This document shows positions 43,693-55,042 of a DNA stretch of 64,000 nucleotides, in pieces. The stretch is taken from positions 419,626-483,625 of the forward strand of contig JAQBOZ010000028.1 of the NCBI GenBank assembly GCA_028287785.1, read 5' to 3'. Under the pieces are notes generated by a model. That model saw only the letters and a list, made by a program, of their open reading frames with translations, searched no databases and was not told the origin of the DNA. The translations under genes were made by a program, and so were the position numbers. Position 1 is the stretch's first letter; every line of letters starts with the position of its first letter. The stretch comes from Chlorobiota bacterium (lineage in GTDB: Bacteria; Bacteroidota; Ignavibacteria; OLB7).

Positions 43693-46377
43693 TTATGGCT
43701 CGTGCCGGAGAGCGATGGTGGTGAGTGCGCGGGTGGCGGTGAAATCAAGCATGCCGTCGCCGAAACGGGGCTGGATGGCGGCGGCGCGATCGGCGGCAAG
43801 AGGGGATTCAAGCGCGGTCAGGAACCGGGCGGATGTGGCGGCGCAACCCATCGTGAGCGTCAGCTCGGGAGTTGCGTTCGTGGGCTGATAGACGCGGAGG
43901 AGGAGATCGCGGGAGCGCCCGGTCTTCGCGGCCGTGATGATGCCGGGAGAGGAGACAGAGGAGAGGGAAAACTCTTCAGGAAGATCTCCCGCCGGTGCCG
44001 GGCCCGCCATGCGCCCCTCCAGCGGAACGGCGTAGCCGCGCGCCTCCCGCAGTTGCACGCCGGTTTCGGGAGATTCGATGCCGGAGGGAACCCGGATTGC
44101 ATAGGTAAGCGTGTGCTCGCCGGAATCGGAACCTGTTGCGCTTCCAGCCTCCGGGCCGGCGCCGGGGGTATTCCGCAGAAGCACGCCGATAAGCTGATTT
44201 CCTGACGCGCACCAGGCCGGAACGCCGGCATGATAGATCGCGCCGAGCGCAATCCCGTTGGAACGGGCGATCATAAAGTCATGCGTCGCCTCGAACACCC
44301 CGTCGAAGCCCGGCTGATTGCCGAAGCAACCGGGCGTCCGGTGATCCCAGTGATACGGCGTTCCATGCTCGGTCCTGTCGATCTCCCCGCGCAACGGAAA
44401 CCGCACCATCACCGTGCTGCCGGCCGTCGCGCGACCGGTGGTTTCCATCCGCAGGAACGGCTCACCGGCGATGAGGATATAAACGAATCGATAGAGCGCG
44501 GAGGCCGCATCGCTCTCGATGCTCACAGTCGCCTCGATGCGGCACCGAAGCGGTCCCCCTTCGACGATCCTCGCCCGCTCCACCACGGTCACGCCGGGTT
44601 CATCCTTCCGGAACGCATTGCCGTGCGTCAGGTAATCGAGCTCGTATCCGAAGCGGTGGAGGTTTCCATCGTCGCTGAAGATATCGATCATGTTGGCGTG
44701 GCCGGCCAGCATCTCGGCGGCGCCATTGTTCCTGTCGAGCAGGGAGACAAGCCCTCCCGCCGCGTCGATCGTGGCGGTGAGAAACCCGTTCTCGATGATG
44801 ATATTCCCTCCGTCGCCTTCCACGACGCGAACGTCGCCCGGCGCGTTCCGATCCGTGGGAAGCCGGTGAACTCTGTAGCCGAGCGCCGGGGCAGCGGCGC
44901 GCAGCAGGATCGGCACGCCATCATCTCCCATCACCTCCACAACCCCTGTCCGCTCGAACCCGAGCTGGTTGAAGACGGCAACCCCGCGTTCCACGGCGCC
45001 GATCCTCGCGGTGATCTCATCGACCGCGCTCCCCCGCAGATCCAGCCCGATGCCAAGCGCGTTCTGAAGCCGGATCAGTTGCTCCCCCCGCTCGCCAAGA
45101 TATTCCCCATTGTAGACAAAGTCGCTCGCGGTGCCGGTGATGTAATCGTGGTGGGTGCTCGGGACCAGCTCCACCCAGCCATCCTGGATGGCGGCGTTCC
45201 GCTGGCGGACGCGCTCGGGCCGGCTGTGGAGAAGATGATCGGCGATATAGCCGTACGTCTCCGCGCCGAGCATGGCAACGGTCGCCCGCGCGTGAAGCTG
45301 CTTGAGAGCCGGACGGCTTGCGTAAAAGCCCATCCAGTAGGGAGCCGGGCGAAACCGAAGGACATCGCCGGATGGATCGCCATGAAAGCCGCGCCGGGCC
45401 AGCGCCCCGGCGTGGAGGGCCACCAGCTCCGCGTAGTGCTGGAACGTGCCGGCCACGCCGCAGAGCCGATCGCGGGGATCGCGCGTTTCATTCCATTCCC
45501 CGATATGGCCGGCAAGCCGTTCATTCGGCATGGCGAACTGGCCGCTTACAGGGATGTGGATGAACGGTGTGAGCGATGACGGGGCATTGGTGGCGACATA
45601 GGCATCGATGTTATCGGGAGGCGATCCCAGATCGATATCCTTCGCCTGATCGTAACCGCCGCGCATCCAGTGCGTCAGGATCTCCGATCCGTCGTTGCCG
45701 CGCCAGAGGAAATCGGCCCCATCGGCGGTCAGCATCGCCGCGGCGGAGTCGGGAGCGTTCGATGTATCGCCATGCCGCCCATCTCCCGGTATCCGTCCCA
45801 TGCCGACCCCGCGGATGCCCATTGCATCGAGCATCACGGGAAGCTGCGCGTCGTGCCCGAAACTATCGGGGAGCCAGGCGTGCCGGCCCCAGGAAATTCC
45901 CTGCTCCCGAAGCCAGCCATCGCCAAGCAGATAATTCCGGATAAAGCACTCGCCATGCGAAAGCAGGCTGTCGGGCGAGACGATCCCACCGCCGACAATG
46001 CGGAGGCGTCCCGACGCTATCAGCGACGCGAACTGATCGGGATGGCTCTCGGAAAACGCCTGGAGGAATCCTGTTTCGCAGATCGAATAGAACGCGTGTG
46101 CGGAGTTCCGGAGAAGGCGGGCGGCGGCGGCCAGGATGGTATCGGATGGCTGCGGCGATTGATCGCCGTCGCGATTGAAATACCCGGCACGATCGGAAGG
46201 ATAGTGCTCATCGACATTCGTCGAAAACCAGTTGATTCGATTCCAGTCCAGATGCGCGGACTGGTCGAATATCACAAGCCGCTCCGGCATCTGTTCCACG
46301 CTCAACTCGCCGAGAATATCTGCGATGGAACGGTCACGCGAGTTGTTCATGCAATGCTCCGAAACTGTAGTTGCCAT
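43693..46377 (-). CDS. glycoside hydrolase family 38 alpha-mannosidase
   Basis: An 894-residue glycosidase without signal peptide, so presumably cytoplasmic. The catalytic N-terminal domain carries the metal-binding HLDWNR (H42, D44) and the nucleophile region WLPDSFGHDAQLP with D171. The middle helical domain includes SRPERVRQRNAA and THHDYITGTASDF (His and Asp of the metal site). The rest is the beta-sandwich C-terminal half of GH38 enzymes. It would remove alpha-mannose from glycans or mannosyl-glycerate-type solutes; the substrate is unknown. ATG 46377 is used; ATG 46350 is also possible. It stands alone between a family B element and a 0.7-kb upstream region. Confidence 0.9.
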   Translation of the reverse strand: MATTVSEHCMNNSRDRSIADILGELSVEQMPERLVIFDQSAHLDWNRINWFSTNVDEHYPSDRAGYFNRDGDQSPQPSDTILAAAARLLRNSAHAFYSICETGFLQAFSESHPDQFASLIASGRLRIVGGGIVSPDSLLSHGECFIRNYLLGDGWLREQGISWGRHAWLPDSFGHDAQLPVMLDAMGIRGVGMGRIPGDGRHGDTSNAPDSAAAMLTADGADFLWRGNDGSEILTHWMRGGYDQAKDIDLGSPPDNIDAYVATNAPSSLTPFIHIPVSGQFAMPNERLAGHIGEWNETRDPRDRLCGVAGTFQHYAELVALHAGALARRGFHGDPSGDVLRFRPAPYWMGFYASRPALKQLHARATVAMLGAETYGYIADHLLHSRPERVRQRNAAIQDGWVELVPSTHHDYITGTASDFVYNGEYLGERGEQLIRLQNALGIGLDLRGSAVDEITARIGAVERGVAVFNQLGFERTGVVEVMGDDGVPILLRAAAPALGYRVHRLPTDRNAPGDVRVVEGDGGNIIIENGFLTATIDAAGGLVSLLDRNNGAAEMLAGHANMIDIFSDDGNLHRFGYELDYLTHGNAFRKDEPGVTVVERARIVEGGPLRCRIEATVSIESDAASALYRFVYILIAGEPFLRMETTGRATAGSTVMVRFPLRGEIDRTEHGTPYHWDHRTPGCFGNQPGFDGVFEATHDFMIARSNGIALGAIYHAGVPAWCASGNQLIGVLLRNTPGAGPEAGSATGSDSGEHTLTYAIRVPSGIESPETGVQLREARGYAVPLEGRMAGPAPAGDLPEEFSLSSVSSPGIITAAKTGRSRDLLLRVYQPTNATPELTLTMGCAATSARFLTALESPLAADRAAAIQPRFGDGMLDFTATRALTTIALRHEP

Positions 46378-47061
46378 GCCGCATCGGTCTCCGTTTCACG
46401 GGCATGGGGGATGGTCGGCGGCCGGTCCGGGAACCGACGGCCGAAGGGAAGCCGTTGAGGAAGTCGGCGGTACTCCGACGGCCATCACGGAATCCGGACG
46501 TCGGAGAGTGCCGGCGTCCGGTATATGATCGGATACGCAGGGCGGATGATATCATGGAGAAGTGGCCGGGCTCCCCCCGGACTTCGCGCGAGGCAGTCAC
46601 GGCCGGTGGGCGCGGCACGAGGTGTGCCCCGGAAACGACAGGCCGGAGATCGTGGGAAGGCGGACCAGGAACGGCATCCCCCGGAAGGAACGCCGACAGA
46701 TCACGCCGTCATGATCGTGGTTGGATTATGTGCAACCCCATCGCGCAGATCGATTGGTCGCAACTGTCCATCATACGCTGGCAGAACAACGGGGATTGGT
46801 CATGCACGGGAACACGCGCGGAGAAGCCGGCGGCGGAACGAGGATCATATATCCACGGATCTGCCGCCGGCAACTGGAATTCCGGGAATGCACCCGATTA
46901 ACAGCATGTGCAATCTACAGTGAGGAGCGGGGGGAGCCTCTACGTAATAATTACTTAGAGATTTCGAATGCTCAGGCCCTTCGGCAACGGTCAGATGCAG
47001 GGGGACCGGGCGTGAGGGGACGCGAAGGCCAGCGCCGGGGATGACGTTGCCCAAGGATCTG
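46378..47061. other. 0.68-kb upstream region of the mannosidase gene
   Basis: No convincing coding frame on either strand. It contains an imperfect 23-base palindrome at 46938-46960 in a small AT-rich patch. The rest shows GC-rich short inverted repeats such as GTCGGCGG...CCGACGGC, with no match to the A or B families. Confidence 0.5.
46938..46960. promoter_or_regulatory. near-perfect AT-rich palindrome
   Basis: CTCTA-c-GTAAT-a-ATTAC-t-TAGAG: symmetric except at one paired position around the central base. It is the only AT-rich stretch in this upstream region and suits a dimeric regulator, or it may be the remnant of a terminator for the gene ending at 47062. Confidence 0.3.
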
Positions 47062-47943
47062 TTAGAGCTGATCGACGGGAAATGCCGGCATCGTGTGGCA
47101 TGGCTGCACCTGAAACGCGAAGAGCGTCCTTGCGCGCGCCGTATCCACCTCCGGCATGTGGACCTCCACCAGCGCTATCACCTCCTCGACAAGCTCACCG
47201 AGCAGCGGCACCGCATCGCGCCGGTCGCCGGCAAGGATGGCATCGATCCGCCCGGCCACGTCGCGTGGCGCGATCCGCATCGTCCGGAGCACGTCGCCGG
47301 TTCGCTTCGGCTTGTCGGTGGAGGTATAGATGCGGTTCAACCCGGCCAGCACGCCGATGATATTGGTGATCGCGCCGCGGAGATAATCGTAGAAGCTGAG
47401 GAGATCGCCCCGCCCCAGCCCATGTTCGCTGAAGACCCAGAGGGGATGGAAATGGAGATGTCCCGTCACCATCTTCAGCGCGAGCGATTCCGGATAGCGG
47501 CCGATACGATCGCACCATTCGGCATAGACCCGATCGCCATGAAGCGGCACCGCGTGGAGGAACCCGTAGAGCATCTCCTGAACGTCCGGCGCCTCCTCCC
47601 CCTTCTCCAGCACCTCCGCGACCTGCTCCCCCCACCACTCCAGTTCCAGATGCCCGACATCGATCTTCAGATCGCCGATCCGATACTGTTCCAGATAGAC
47701 GCGATCGTCGAACATCCCGCGAAAGGTGAATCGCTTCCCGCCGCGCGGCTCCAGCGGAGCGCCCGCCAGCCAGTCGCCATCCACCTTCGTCCAGTAGACC
47801 AGCATGTCGATATCGGAGTAGGCATCGGCCACTCCTCTCGCCGCCGAGCCGCCGATGACGATCATCGCAACGTCGGGACGCACCGCATAGTATTCGGCGA
47901 TCCTGCGGGCAATCTCCACCCGCCATCTCCCTGCCTCGTTCAT
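47062..47943 (-). CDS. nucleotidyltransferase-domain protein (MNT-like)
   Basis: A 293-residue protein whose N-terminus is a Pol-beta-type nucleotidyltransferase: IGGSAARGVADAYSDIDMLVYW, with the GS motif and the DxD metal pair. The C-terminal ~200 residues are helical (WVFSEHGLGRGDLLSFYDYLRGAITN), as in aminoglycoside-nucleotidyltransferase-like or DUF4037 proteins. It may adenylylate a small molecule or protein; the target is unknown. ATG 47943 has an excellent ribosome site (GGGAGGAG, 4 bases upstream), so the longer frame is rejected. Confidence 0.85.
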   Translation of the reverse strand: MNEAGRWRVEIARRIAEYYAVRPDVAMIVIGGSAARGVADAYSDIDMLVYWTKVDGDWLAGAPLEPRGGKRFTFRGMFDDRVYLEQYRIGDLKIDVGHLELEWWGEQVAEVLEKGEEAPDVQEMLYGFLHAVPLHGDRVYAEWCDRIGRYPESLALKMVTGHLHFHPLWVFSEHGLGRGDLLSFYDYLRGAITNIIGVLAGLNRIYTSTDKPKRTGDVLRTMRIAPRDVAGRIDAILAGDRRDAVPLLGELVEEVIALVEVHMPEVDTARARTLFAFQVQPCHTMPAFPVDQL

Positions 47944-48122
47944 ATGCTCCTCCCATTCATGTCGTGTGAACCGCGCCGTGCCGGTTCGGACAATGGCGCG
48001 GAAAGGGAAATCTGAACGGCCCGGCGCGCGGTTTTGTTGCGGGACATCGGGAGAAAAGCAAGAGTGGATTATCCGGGCCGGATCGTGATGGTTCAAGCGT
48101 GCGCTGATGCTTCGGCGCGGGA

Positions 48123-49034
48123 TCAACCCCACATCGTGAAGACCGCGACCTCCGGCCGGGCGCCGATCCGCATCGGCAGGATGGAGGTGCCGATGCCCCG
48201 CGAGACATAGAGACAGGGCGCCCGCTCGCGATACCAGCCGGCCAGATAGCGACCGCACCCTTTCGGGAGGAACGGGGTGATGCCGAGAAGGTTGACCTGG
48301 CCGCCGTGGGTGTGCCCGGAGAAGATGTACTTCACACCGTAGGAATCGAAATCGATCGGTGGGGTGAGGCGTCCGGTATGCTCGTGGGCAAGGTGGTTGT
48401 AGTCCAGAAGATAATCGCGATAGGATGGAGAGTGGGCCAGTAGGATGTGATGATCCCCCGGCGCGATCCCCTCCAGCGCGAACTCGGGGCTTGGAATCCC
48501 CGCCACGGAATCATCGAGGCCGGTGATCAGGATCTCACGATCGCCGGCGCGCGCCGTCACCGTCCGGTTCACCAGCAGATCGCAGTTCCGTCGCTTGTAA
48601 AGTTCCTCCAGCGAGGCGCGCCTGACCTTTCCCCAATGCTCCCAGTTGCCGAGAACCGCGTACTTCGGGAGATCCTGGCGGAAGAGACCCATGAACTGAT
48701 CGAGCGCGCCAAGGTGATAATTGTCGTCGATGGCGTCGCCGGTGATCAGCAGAAAATCGAGATCGAGGCCGCCGATGGTCTCGGCGATCTCCCTGTGCAT
48801 TTCGCCGACGCTCGAAAGATGGAGATCGGTGAGCTGCGCGAACCGGAACGGACGGCCTCCCGCCACCGGCGTTCCCAGTTCGTGGTGAGTGAACTCGACA
48901 TTCCCCGGCTCGATAAAGAGCCCGTCCACCGCGAGCGCCACCGCCCCGGCAAGCCCGCCATAGCCCAGGAACGCCCGGCGCGAACGCCGGCGCGGCCCCA
49001 TCTCTTCCCGGATCTCATCGCCCGTTTCGTCCAT
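48123..49034 (-). CDS. Tat-exported calcineurin-like metallophosphoesterase
   Basis: A 303-residue protein. Twin-arginine-like signal RRRSRRAFLGYGGLAGAVALAV at about 15-36. Metallophosphoesterase motifs in order: QLTDLHLSSVGE (DxH), LITGDAIDD (GD), VLGNWEHWG (GN, with W where H is usual), HILLAHSP and FSGHTHGGQVN (GHTH). It resembles the YkuE/YaeI subfamily, periplasmic or membrane-associated phosphodiesterases acting on lipids or UDP-lipids. The substituted His after GN is also seen in some of that subfamily. Confidence 0.88.
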   Translation of the reverse strand: MDETGDEIREEMGPRRRSRRAFLGYGGLAGAVALAVDGLFIEPGNVEFTHHELGTPVAGGRPFRFAQLTDLHLSSVGEMHREIAETIGGLDLDFLLITGDAIDDNYHLGALDQFMGLFRQDLPKYAVLGNWEHWGKVRRASLEELYKRRNCDLLVNRTVTARAGDREILITGLDDSVAGIPSPEFALEGIAPGDHHILLAHSPSYRDYLLDYNHLAHEHTGRLTPPIDFDSYGVKYIFSGHTHGGQVNLLGITPFLPKGCGRYLAGWYRERAPCLYVSRGIGTSILPMRIGARPEVAVFTMWG

Positions 49035-49091
49035 TCACGTTCCGCTGGTTATGATGTCCGGCATTCCCCGCTGACACATCGATCGCCATCA

Positions 49092-50327
49092 TCACCGCGC
49101 CCTCTTCCCGCCGATGGAATCGAGGGCCCGTTGCAGTCGCGCGGCGATCGCGGCGGGCTCGGAGCGGGTGATGACCACGTCCGGCGTCCTGTGCCAGAGC
49201 GCGCACTCATGCAACGCTCCGGCGATATCGGCAAGCATCCCGGCACTTGCCTTTATCCCCTGCTCCATATGAATCACCTTTACCTCAAACCGCCCCTCCT
49301 TCCGATGCGCCTTCGCATCCAGCCGCCCCACCAGCTCGCCACGATGAAGAATCGGGAGGGTGAAGTAGCCGTAGCGGCGTTTCGGCTCCGGCGTGTAGCA
49401 CTCCAGCCGGTAGTCGAACCCGAAGATCGCCAGGGCGCGCTCGCGGTCCCAGACCAGCGGATCGAACGGGGAGAGGAGCGTGGTCAGCTCCGGCACGATC
49501 TCCCCGGCGGCCGCGGATTGGGCCAGGGAAAGGTTGTCGGGATGGATATAGGCGGGGAGATCCCATCCCTCCACATCGACCCGGATAATCTCTCCATCGG
49601 CCAGGAGCCCTGCCACCAGCGGCTTCGCGGCCCGCTTGCCGGTACGGAAATAATCGGCCACCCAGCGTTCGGTGGTGACCCCGAGCGCGCGGATCGCCTT
49701 CAGCCCCAGTTGCCGGAGAACCTCCTCCTCCGGCGGGAGCCTGCGGTCATTCCACGACGGAAGAACCCGTTTGCGGAGATCGTAGATCCGCTGGAAGTTC
49801 TGGCGGCGGACCACCATCAGCTCGCCGGCGGTGTGGAGCATCTGAAGCGCTCGTTTCTCCGGCTTCCATTCCCACCACCCGTTCGACTTCCCATCGCTGC
49901 GGATGAACTCGATCGAGCGCGTCGGGCCGTTCTTCTTTATCTGGTTCATCACCCGGTCCACATCCTCCCTGTGCTCCTCCATCCACGCATGGGAGTACTT
50001 CCATCCCATCGAGCCGGCGGCGATCATCCGGTGGCGATAGAGGGGATAGTCCTCGATGGGGAGAAAGCATGCCTCGTGCGACCAGTATTCGAACAGGGCG
50101 CCATCGGCCAGGAGCTGGTCCAACCAGGCGGGATCGTATGCGCCGAGGCGGCTCCAGAGGACAAGGTAGGGGCTGCGGGCCACCACATGGATGGTGTCGA
50201 TCTGGAGCGTTCCCATCGCCCGTATCGTCTCCAGGACATCGGCCTTCGTGGGGGGATGATCAGGACGGCGATGAAGGCCCTGGGCGGCGATCATCAGCGA
50301 CTTGGCGGCGGAATGCGTCAGGTGCAT
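49092..50327 (-). CDS. YcaQ/AlkX-type winged-helix DNA glycosylase
   Basis: A 411-residue HTH_42-family protein. The catalytic QxD motif of crosslink-repair glycosylases is present as Q42-I-D44 in GTLQIDTIHVVARSPYLVLWSRLG. Other family segments: FEYWSHEACFLPIEDYPLYR, LSPFDPLVWDRERALAIFGFDYRLECYTPE and RRYGYFTLPILHRGELVGRLDAKAHR. Known members unhook interstrand crosslinks and remove alkylated bases. ATG 50327 is the natural family start. It follows the M15-like gene by 70 bases on the same strand. Confidence 0.9.
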   Translation of the reverse strand: MHLTHSAAKSLMIAAQGLHRRPDHPPTKADVLETIRAMGTLQIDTIHVVARSPYLVLWSRLGAYDPAWLDQLLADGALFEYWSHEACFLPIEDYPLYRHRMIAAGSMGWKYSHAWMEEHREDVDRVMNQIKKNGPTRSIEFIRSDGKSNGWWEWKPEKRALQMLHTAGELMVVRRQNFQRIYDLRKRVLPSWNDRRLPPEEEVLRQLGLKAIRALGVTTERWVADYFRTGKRAAKPLVAGLLADGEIIRVDVEGWDLPAYIHPDNLSLAQSAAAGEIVPELTTLLSPFDPLVWDRERALAIFGFDYRLECYTPEPKRRYGYFTLPILHRGELVGRLDAKAHRKEGRFEVKVIHMEQGIKASAGMLADIAGALHECALWHRTPDVVITRSEPAAIAARLQRALDSIGGKRAR

Positions 50328-50397
50328 GGAATGATGGATGTGGATGGCCGGAGCCGGTGGGTCCGCCTTGTGGCGCACGGACCGGCTCCGGCTGAAA

Positions 50398-51261
50398 TCA
50401 CGGCTGATAGGTATAATGCCAGGGCTCGCGTGGTGATGCGAGCGGGCCGACAAATCGCCTGCTCCCCTGCGTCACGGCATCGTGGAGCTTCGCGGTCCAC
50501 CCCGCCCTGTCCCATGCCGAGCGGATCGATCCGGTCTCCGTCCCGGCCACGATCCTGTCCCCCGACCGCACAACGAAATCGAAGGCGCGGAGCTGGCCGT
50601 GCTGGGAAAACCCCGGAACGGCGACGGTAGGAATCTGCGATGGCTGACAGCCTTCCAGAAAGCGGGCGAACCGGGCAAGGCTGGCGCGATCGGGATCATC
50701 GAGATAGAGGACCGAGTCGGCGATGGCGTTTATGCAGGAGGCCATCAGCTCGGTGGCGCCGGCGAGAATCGACGGGGTCTGATTCCAGTTCCGGATCTGG
50801 TCATCCAGCGTCCGCACCTCGGTGTTCGTGGTAAGGTTGTAGCCGGGGTTCAACGCGTTGAACTTCCATTTCACGCTATCCACCTCGGCCATCGACCGGC
50901 TGTACTCGGACGATTTCTTGTAGCGGGCGATCTGTTTCGGCGTCCAGGTCCATTTGGTCCGCATGTCGCTCTTCCGCCGCATGTAATAGCGGATCGCCAG
51001 AAGGCGCCTCGGCACACCGTCGATCTTCGGCAGCACCTCCTGCACCCGCTTATCGAACCCCTTTCCCAGATCATCCATATAGATGCGGAGCTTCGCGTCG
51101 CGCGTGCCGGACGATATCGCCGGAAGCATCATCCCGGCCGGCATCAGCGCGGTGGCGCCCGCCACGGGGAGGAGGGGACCGGGAACGACCGCCCGCATCG
51201 TGGTATCACCGCCGAAGAGCGCGGTGAGCGATACCATCAGATAATAGATATTCAATACCAT
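50398..51261 (-). CDS. probable peptidase M15-like (D-Ala-D-Ala carboxypeptidase fold) protein
   Basis: A 287-residue protein with an N-terminal hydrophobic segment (MVLNIYYLMVSLTALFGG and a second at about 27-48), suggesting an exported or anchored protein. The C-terminal ~75 residues carry the zinc pattern of VanY/M15 peptidases: H221-x6-D228 in SQHGQLRAFDF and H282 in REPWHYTY, matching the SxHxxxxAxD...EPWHY layout. The middle ~150 residues are helical and unrelated to anything I know. Peptidoglycan trimming is the likely role; the unusual N-terminal domain is unexplained. ATG 51261 is chosen over a longer frame. Confidence 0.65.
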   Translation of the reverse strand: MVLNIYYLMVSLTALFGGDTTMRAVVPGPLLPVAGATALMPAGMMLPAISSGTRDAKLRIYMDDLGKGFDKRVQEVLPKIDGVPRRLLAIRYYMRRKSDMRTKWTWTPKQIARYKKSSEYSRSMAEVDSVKWKFNALNPGYNLTTNTEVRTLDDQIRNWNQTPSILAGATELMASCINAIADSVLYLDDPDRASLARFARFLEGCQPSQIPTVAVPGFSQHGQLRAFDFVVRSGDRIVAGTETGSIRSAWDRAGWTAKLHDAVTQGSRRFVGPLASPREPWHYTYQP

Positions 51262-51488
51262 GATTGTTGAAGCATTGAATCGATGATTCCCTCCGCCGGA
51301 GGCCCTGAATAATCCCGAACCGGCGGTTTGACTGCCCGTTCCGCGCCGGGCCATCAATATGGCGCGGAAAAAGGATACCCCGCAACCGACGCCCGGTGGA
51401 AAAGAATGTTTGAAGATCGATTGCCGTGTCAATCGCCCCTACCGCGAAGCCGGCGATCGAATTATCTTTGCCCGAAATATATCCGTGA

Positions 51489-53534
<2,046 letters not shown>

Positions 53535-53670
53535 CCGGGATCGATGGAGGGATCGTCATTCGGGTTGAAGAGCCTTCCTCAACCCGGGCCTGTTTCGGGC
53601 AGACGCCGGAGCAACGGCCCCAGCGCCCACCCGAAGTCCTGAAACATGTTCGGCGATGCGGCGGGTGCCG

Positions 53671-54348
53671 TCACCGCTCAATCCCGGTCATGCTGAGTTT
53701 TTCAGCAAGGGACTTGCCGTGTTCGGTTGCCGCGCTGTGGGCGTTCTGGAGATTCCGGGCGCCGAGATCACGCAGGCTCGCCATGGCCGGGTCCGCGCCG
53801 GCAAGCGTCAGCTCGCTCTCGATCACATGGACATCCAGGAACCAGACATCCTCGAAGATCCGCCTCAACCATGCCGTCGCGTGATCCCAGCCCTCACGAG
53901 GAGTACCGACGCCGTAGCCGCCGCCACGGGCGATGATGAGGTAAGCGGGACGGCCGGCGACCGTCTCGCGCGATTTGGGCGAAAGGGCCGAGAAGCGGGG
54001 CTCCGTCAGGAGCATGTCCACCCATGCCTTGACATGCTGCGAAACACCAAGGTTGTAGAATGGAAGCGCGAAAATGAACGCGTCGGCCTGTTCCATTTCA
54101 TCCGCCAGCTCGGTAGCCAGCGCAACGGCCTGCTTCTGCTCCGGCGACTGCTGGTCCTGGGGAGTATACGCTGCGAAGACACTCGTGGCCCATACTGTTG
54201 AAGGAAGCGGCGCCTGGCCGAGATCCCTGCGGATAATCGTTGTATCGCCAAGATTGGCTACGAGAGCCGATTCCAGGGTTGTAGCGACCGCGCGGGTAAC
54301 TGATCCTTCCACACGGATGCTGGAATCGAGACGAAAGATTGTGCTCAT
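53671..54348 (-). CDS. FMN-dependent NADH-azoreductase-like flavoprotein
   Basis: A 225-residue flavodoxin-fold protein. The phosphate loop region is FRLDSSIRVEGSVTRAVA; LPFYNLGVSQHVKAWVD is the typical AzoR segment, and YLIIARGGGYG a second FMN-binding loop. Members reduce quinones and azo compounds with NADH. ATG 54348 is preceded by AGGAG at about 8 bases; the longer frame is rejected. The gene is followed downstream by ligA in convergent orientation. Confidence 0.9.
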   Translation of the reverse strand: MSTIFRLDSSIRVEGSVTRAVATTLESALVANLGDTTIIRRDLGQAPLPSTVWATSVFAAYTPQDQQSPEQKQAVALATELADEMEQADAFIFALPFYNLGVSQHVKAWVDMLLTEPRFSALSPKSRETVAGRPAYLIIARGGGYGVGTPREGWDHATAWLRRIFEDVWFLDVHVIESELTLAGADPAMASLRDLGARNLQNAHSAATEHGKSLAEKLSMTGIER

Positions 54349-54541
54349 GAACAGAACTCCTGTTGGCAAGTATGTGTCATCACATGATAGCGAGAATCGC
54401 TGATGATTGAAAGCGTCAATCATTATATCAGCGAATTATATTCTTCATCCACCATATCTCCCGCGCTTCCGCTCCCGGCAACGTGGAGAGAACGATCGAA
54501 CCTCCCCGCGTTCACAATCACATCTCGAACCGGGTCGCTCG

Positions 54542-55025
54542 GTAGTGACTCAGGTGGGATGAAGGGTCATGATGCCTTGAAGTATCCCCGGCATTCTGCA
54601 TCCGCCGTGCTCAGCCCCATCGGGGCGCACCGGTTGCAGGGATACCGCTTCCTTCATGGATGCGAAGATGATTCGCTCCGATGGAGCTTAAGGGGAAAGG
54701 GGAACATCGTTACCACAACCGGCGCGCTCCTACGGAGTTTGAAGAGTAACAGATGTCCGGAATCATCCAGTGCATTCGTCTTTCCAGCCCCATCGGGGCG
54801 CACCGGTTGTAGCACTGCCACATCATCCATGATCTCAAGCTCCATCGGAGCGCACCATCTCCTTATCCATGAAGAATGGTTCGCTCCGACGGAGCTTGGG
54901 AAGAAAGAACCCATCGTTGCTGCAACCGGCGCGCTCCTCTGGAGTTTGAAGAGGGATCGAGGTATCGCCGATCGATGATCGTTCAGCCGGCAGACCGAAA
55001 GATGGATTCAAACTGAGTCACTGCA
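54542..55025. repeat. family B fold-back element, compound copy (484 bp)
   Basis: The left end GTAGTGACTCAGGT is inverted at the right end as AACTGAGTCACTGC. Inside are four related half-units with alternating orientation: CAGCCCCATCGGGGCGCACC occurs twice (about 54613 and 54781) and GCTCCGAYGGAGCTT twice (about 54677 and 54889). The copy at 43373-43673 has two such half-units, so this looks like an internally duplicated or nested element. It fills the space between the azoreductase and ABC permease genes. Confidence 0.75.
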
Positions 55026-55042
55026 GGTCGTTCCCCATATCA

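Noticed and set aside
46371..46901. 176-codon plus-strand frame upstream of the mannosidase
   Set aside because: Very Arg/Gly/Pro-rich translation without any domain; most likely chance opening in GC-rich DNA.
48447..50630. 727-codon plus-strand frame across the phosphoesterase and YcaQ-type genes
   Set aside because: Spans two well-supported minus-strand genes and the gap between them; no domain visible.
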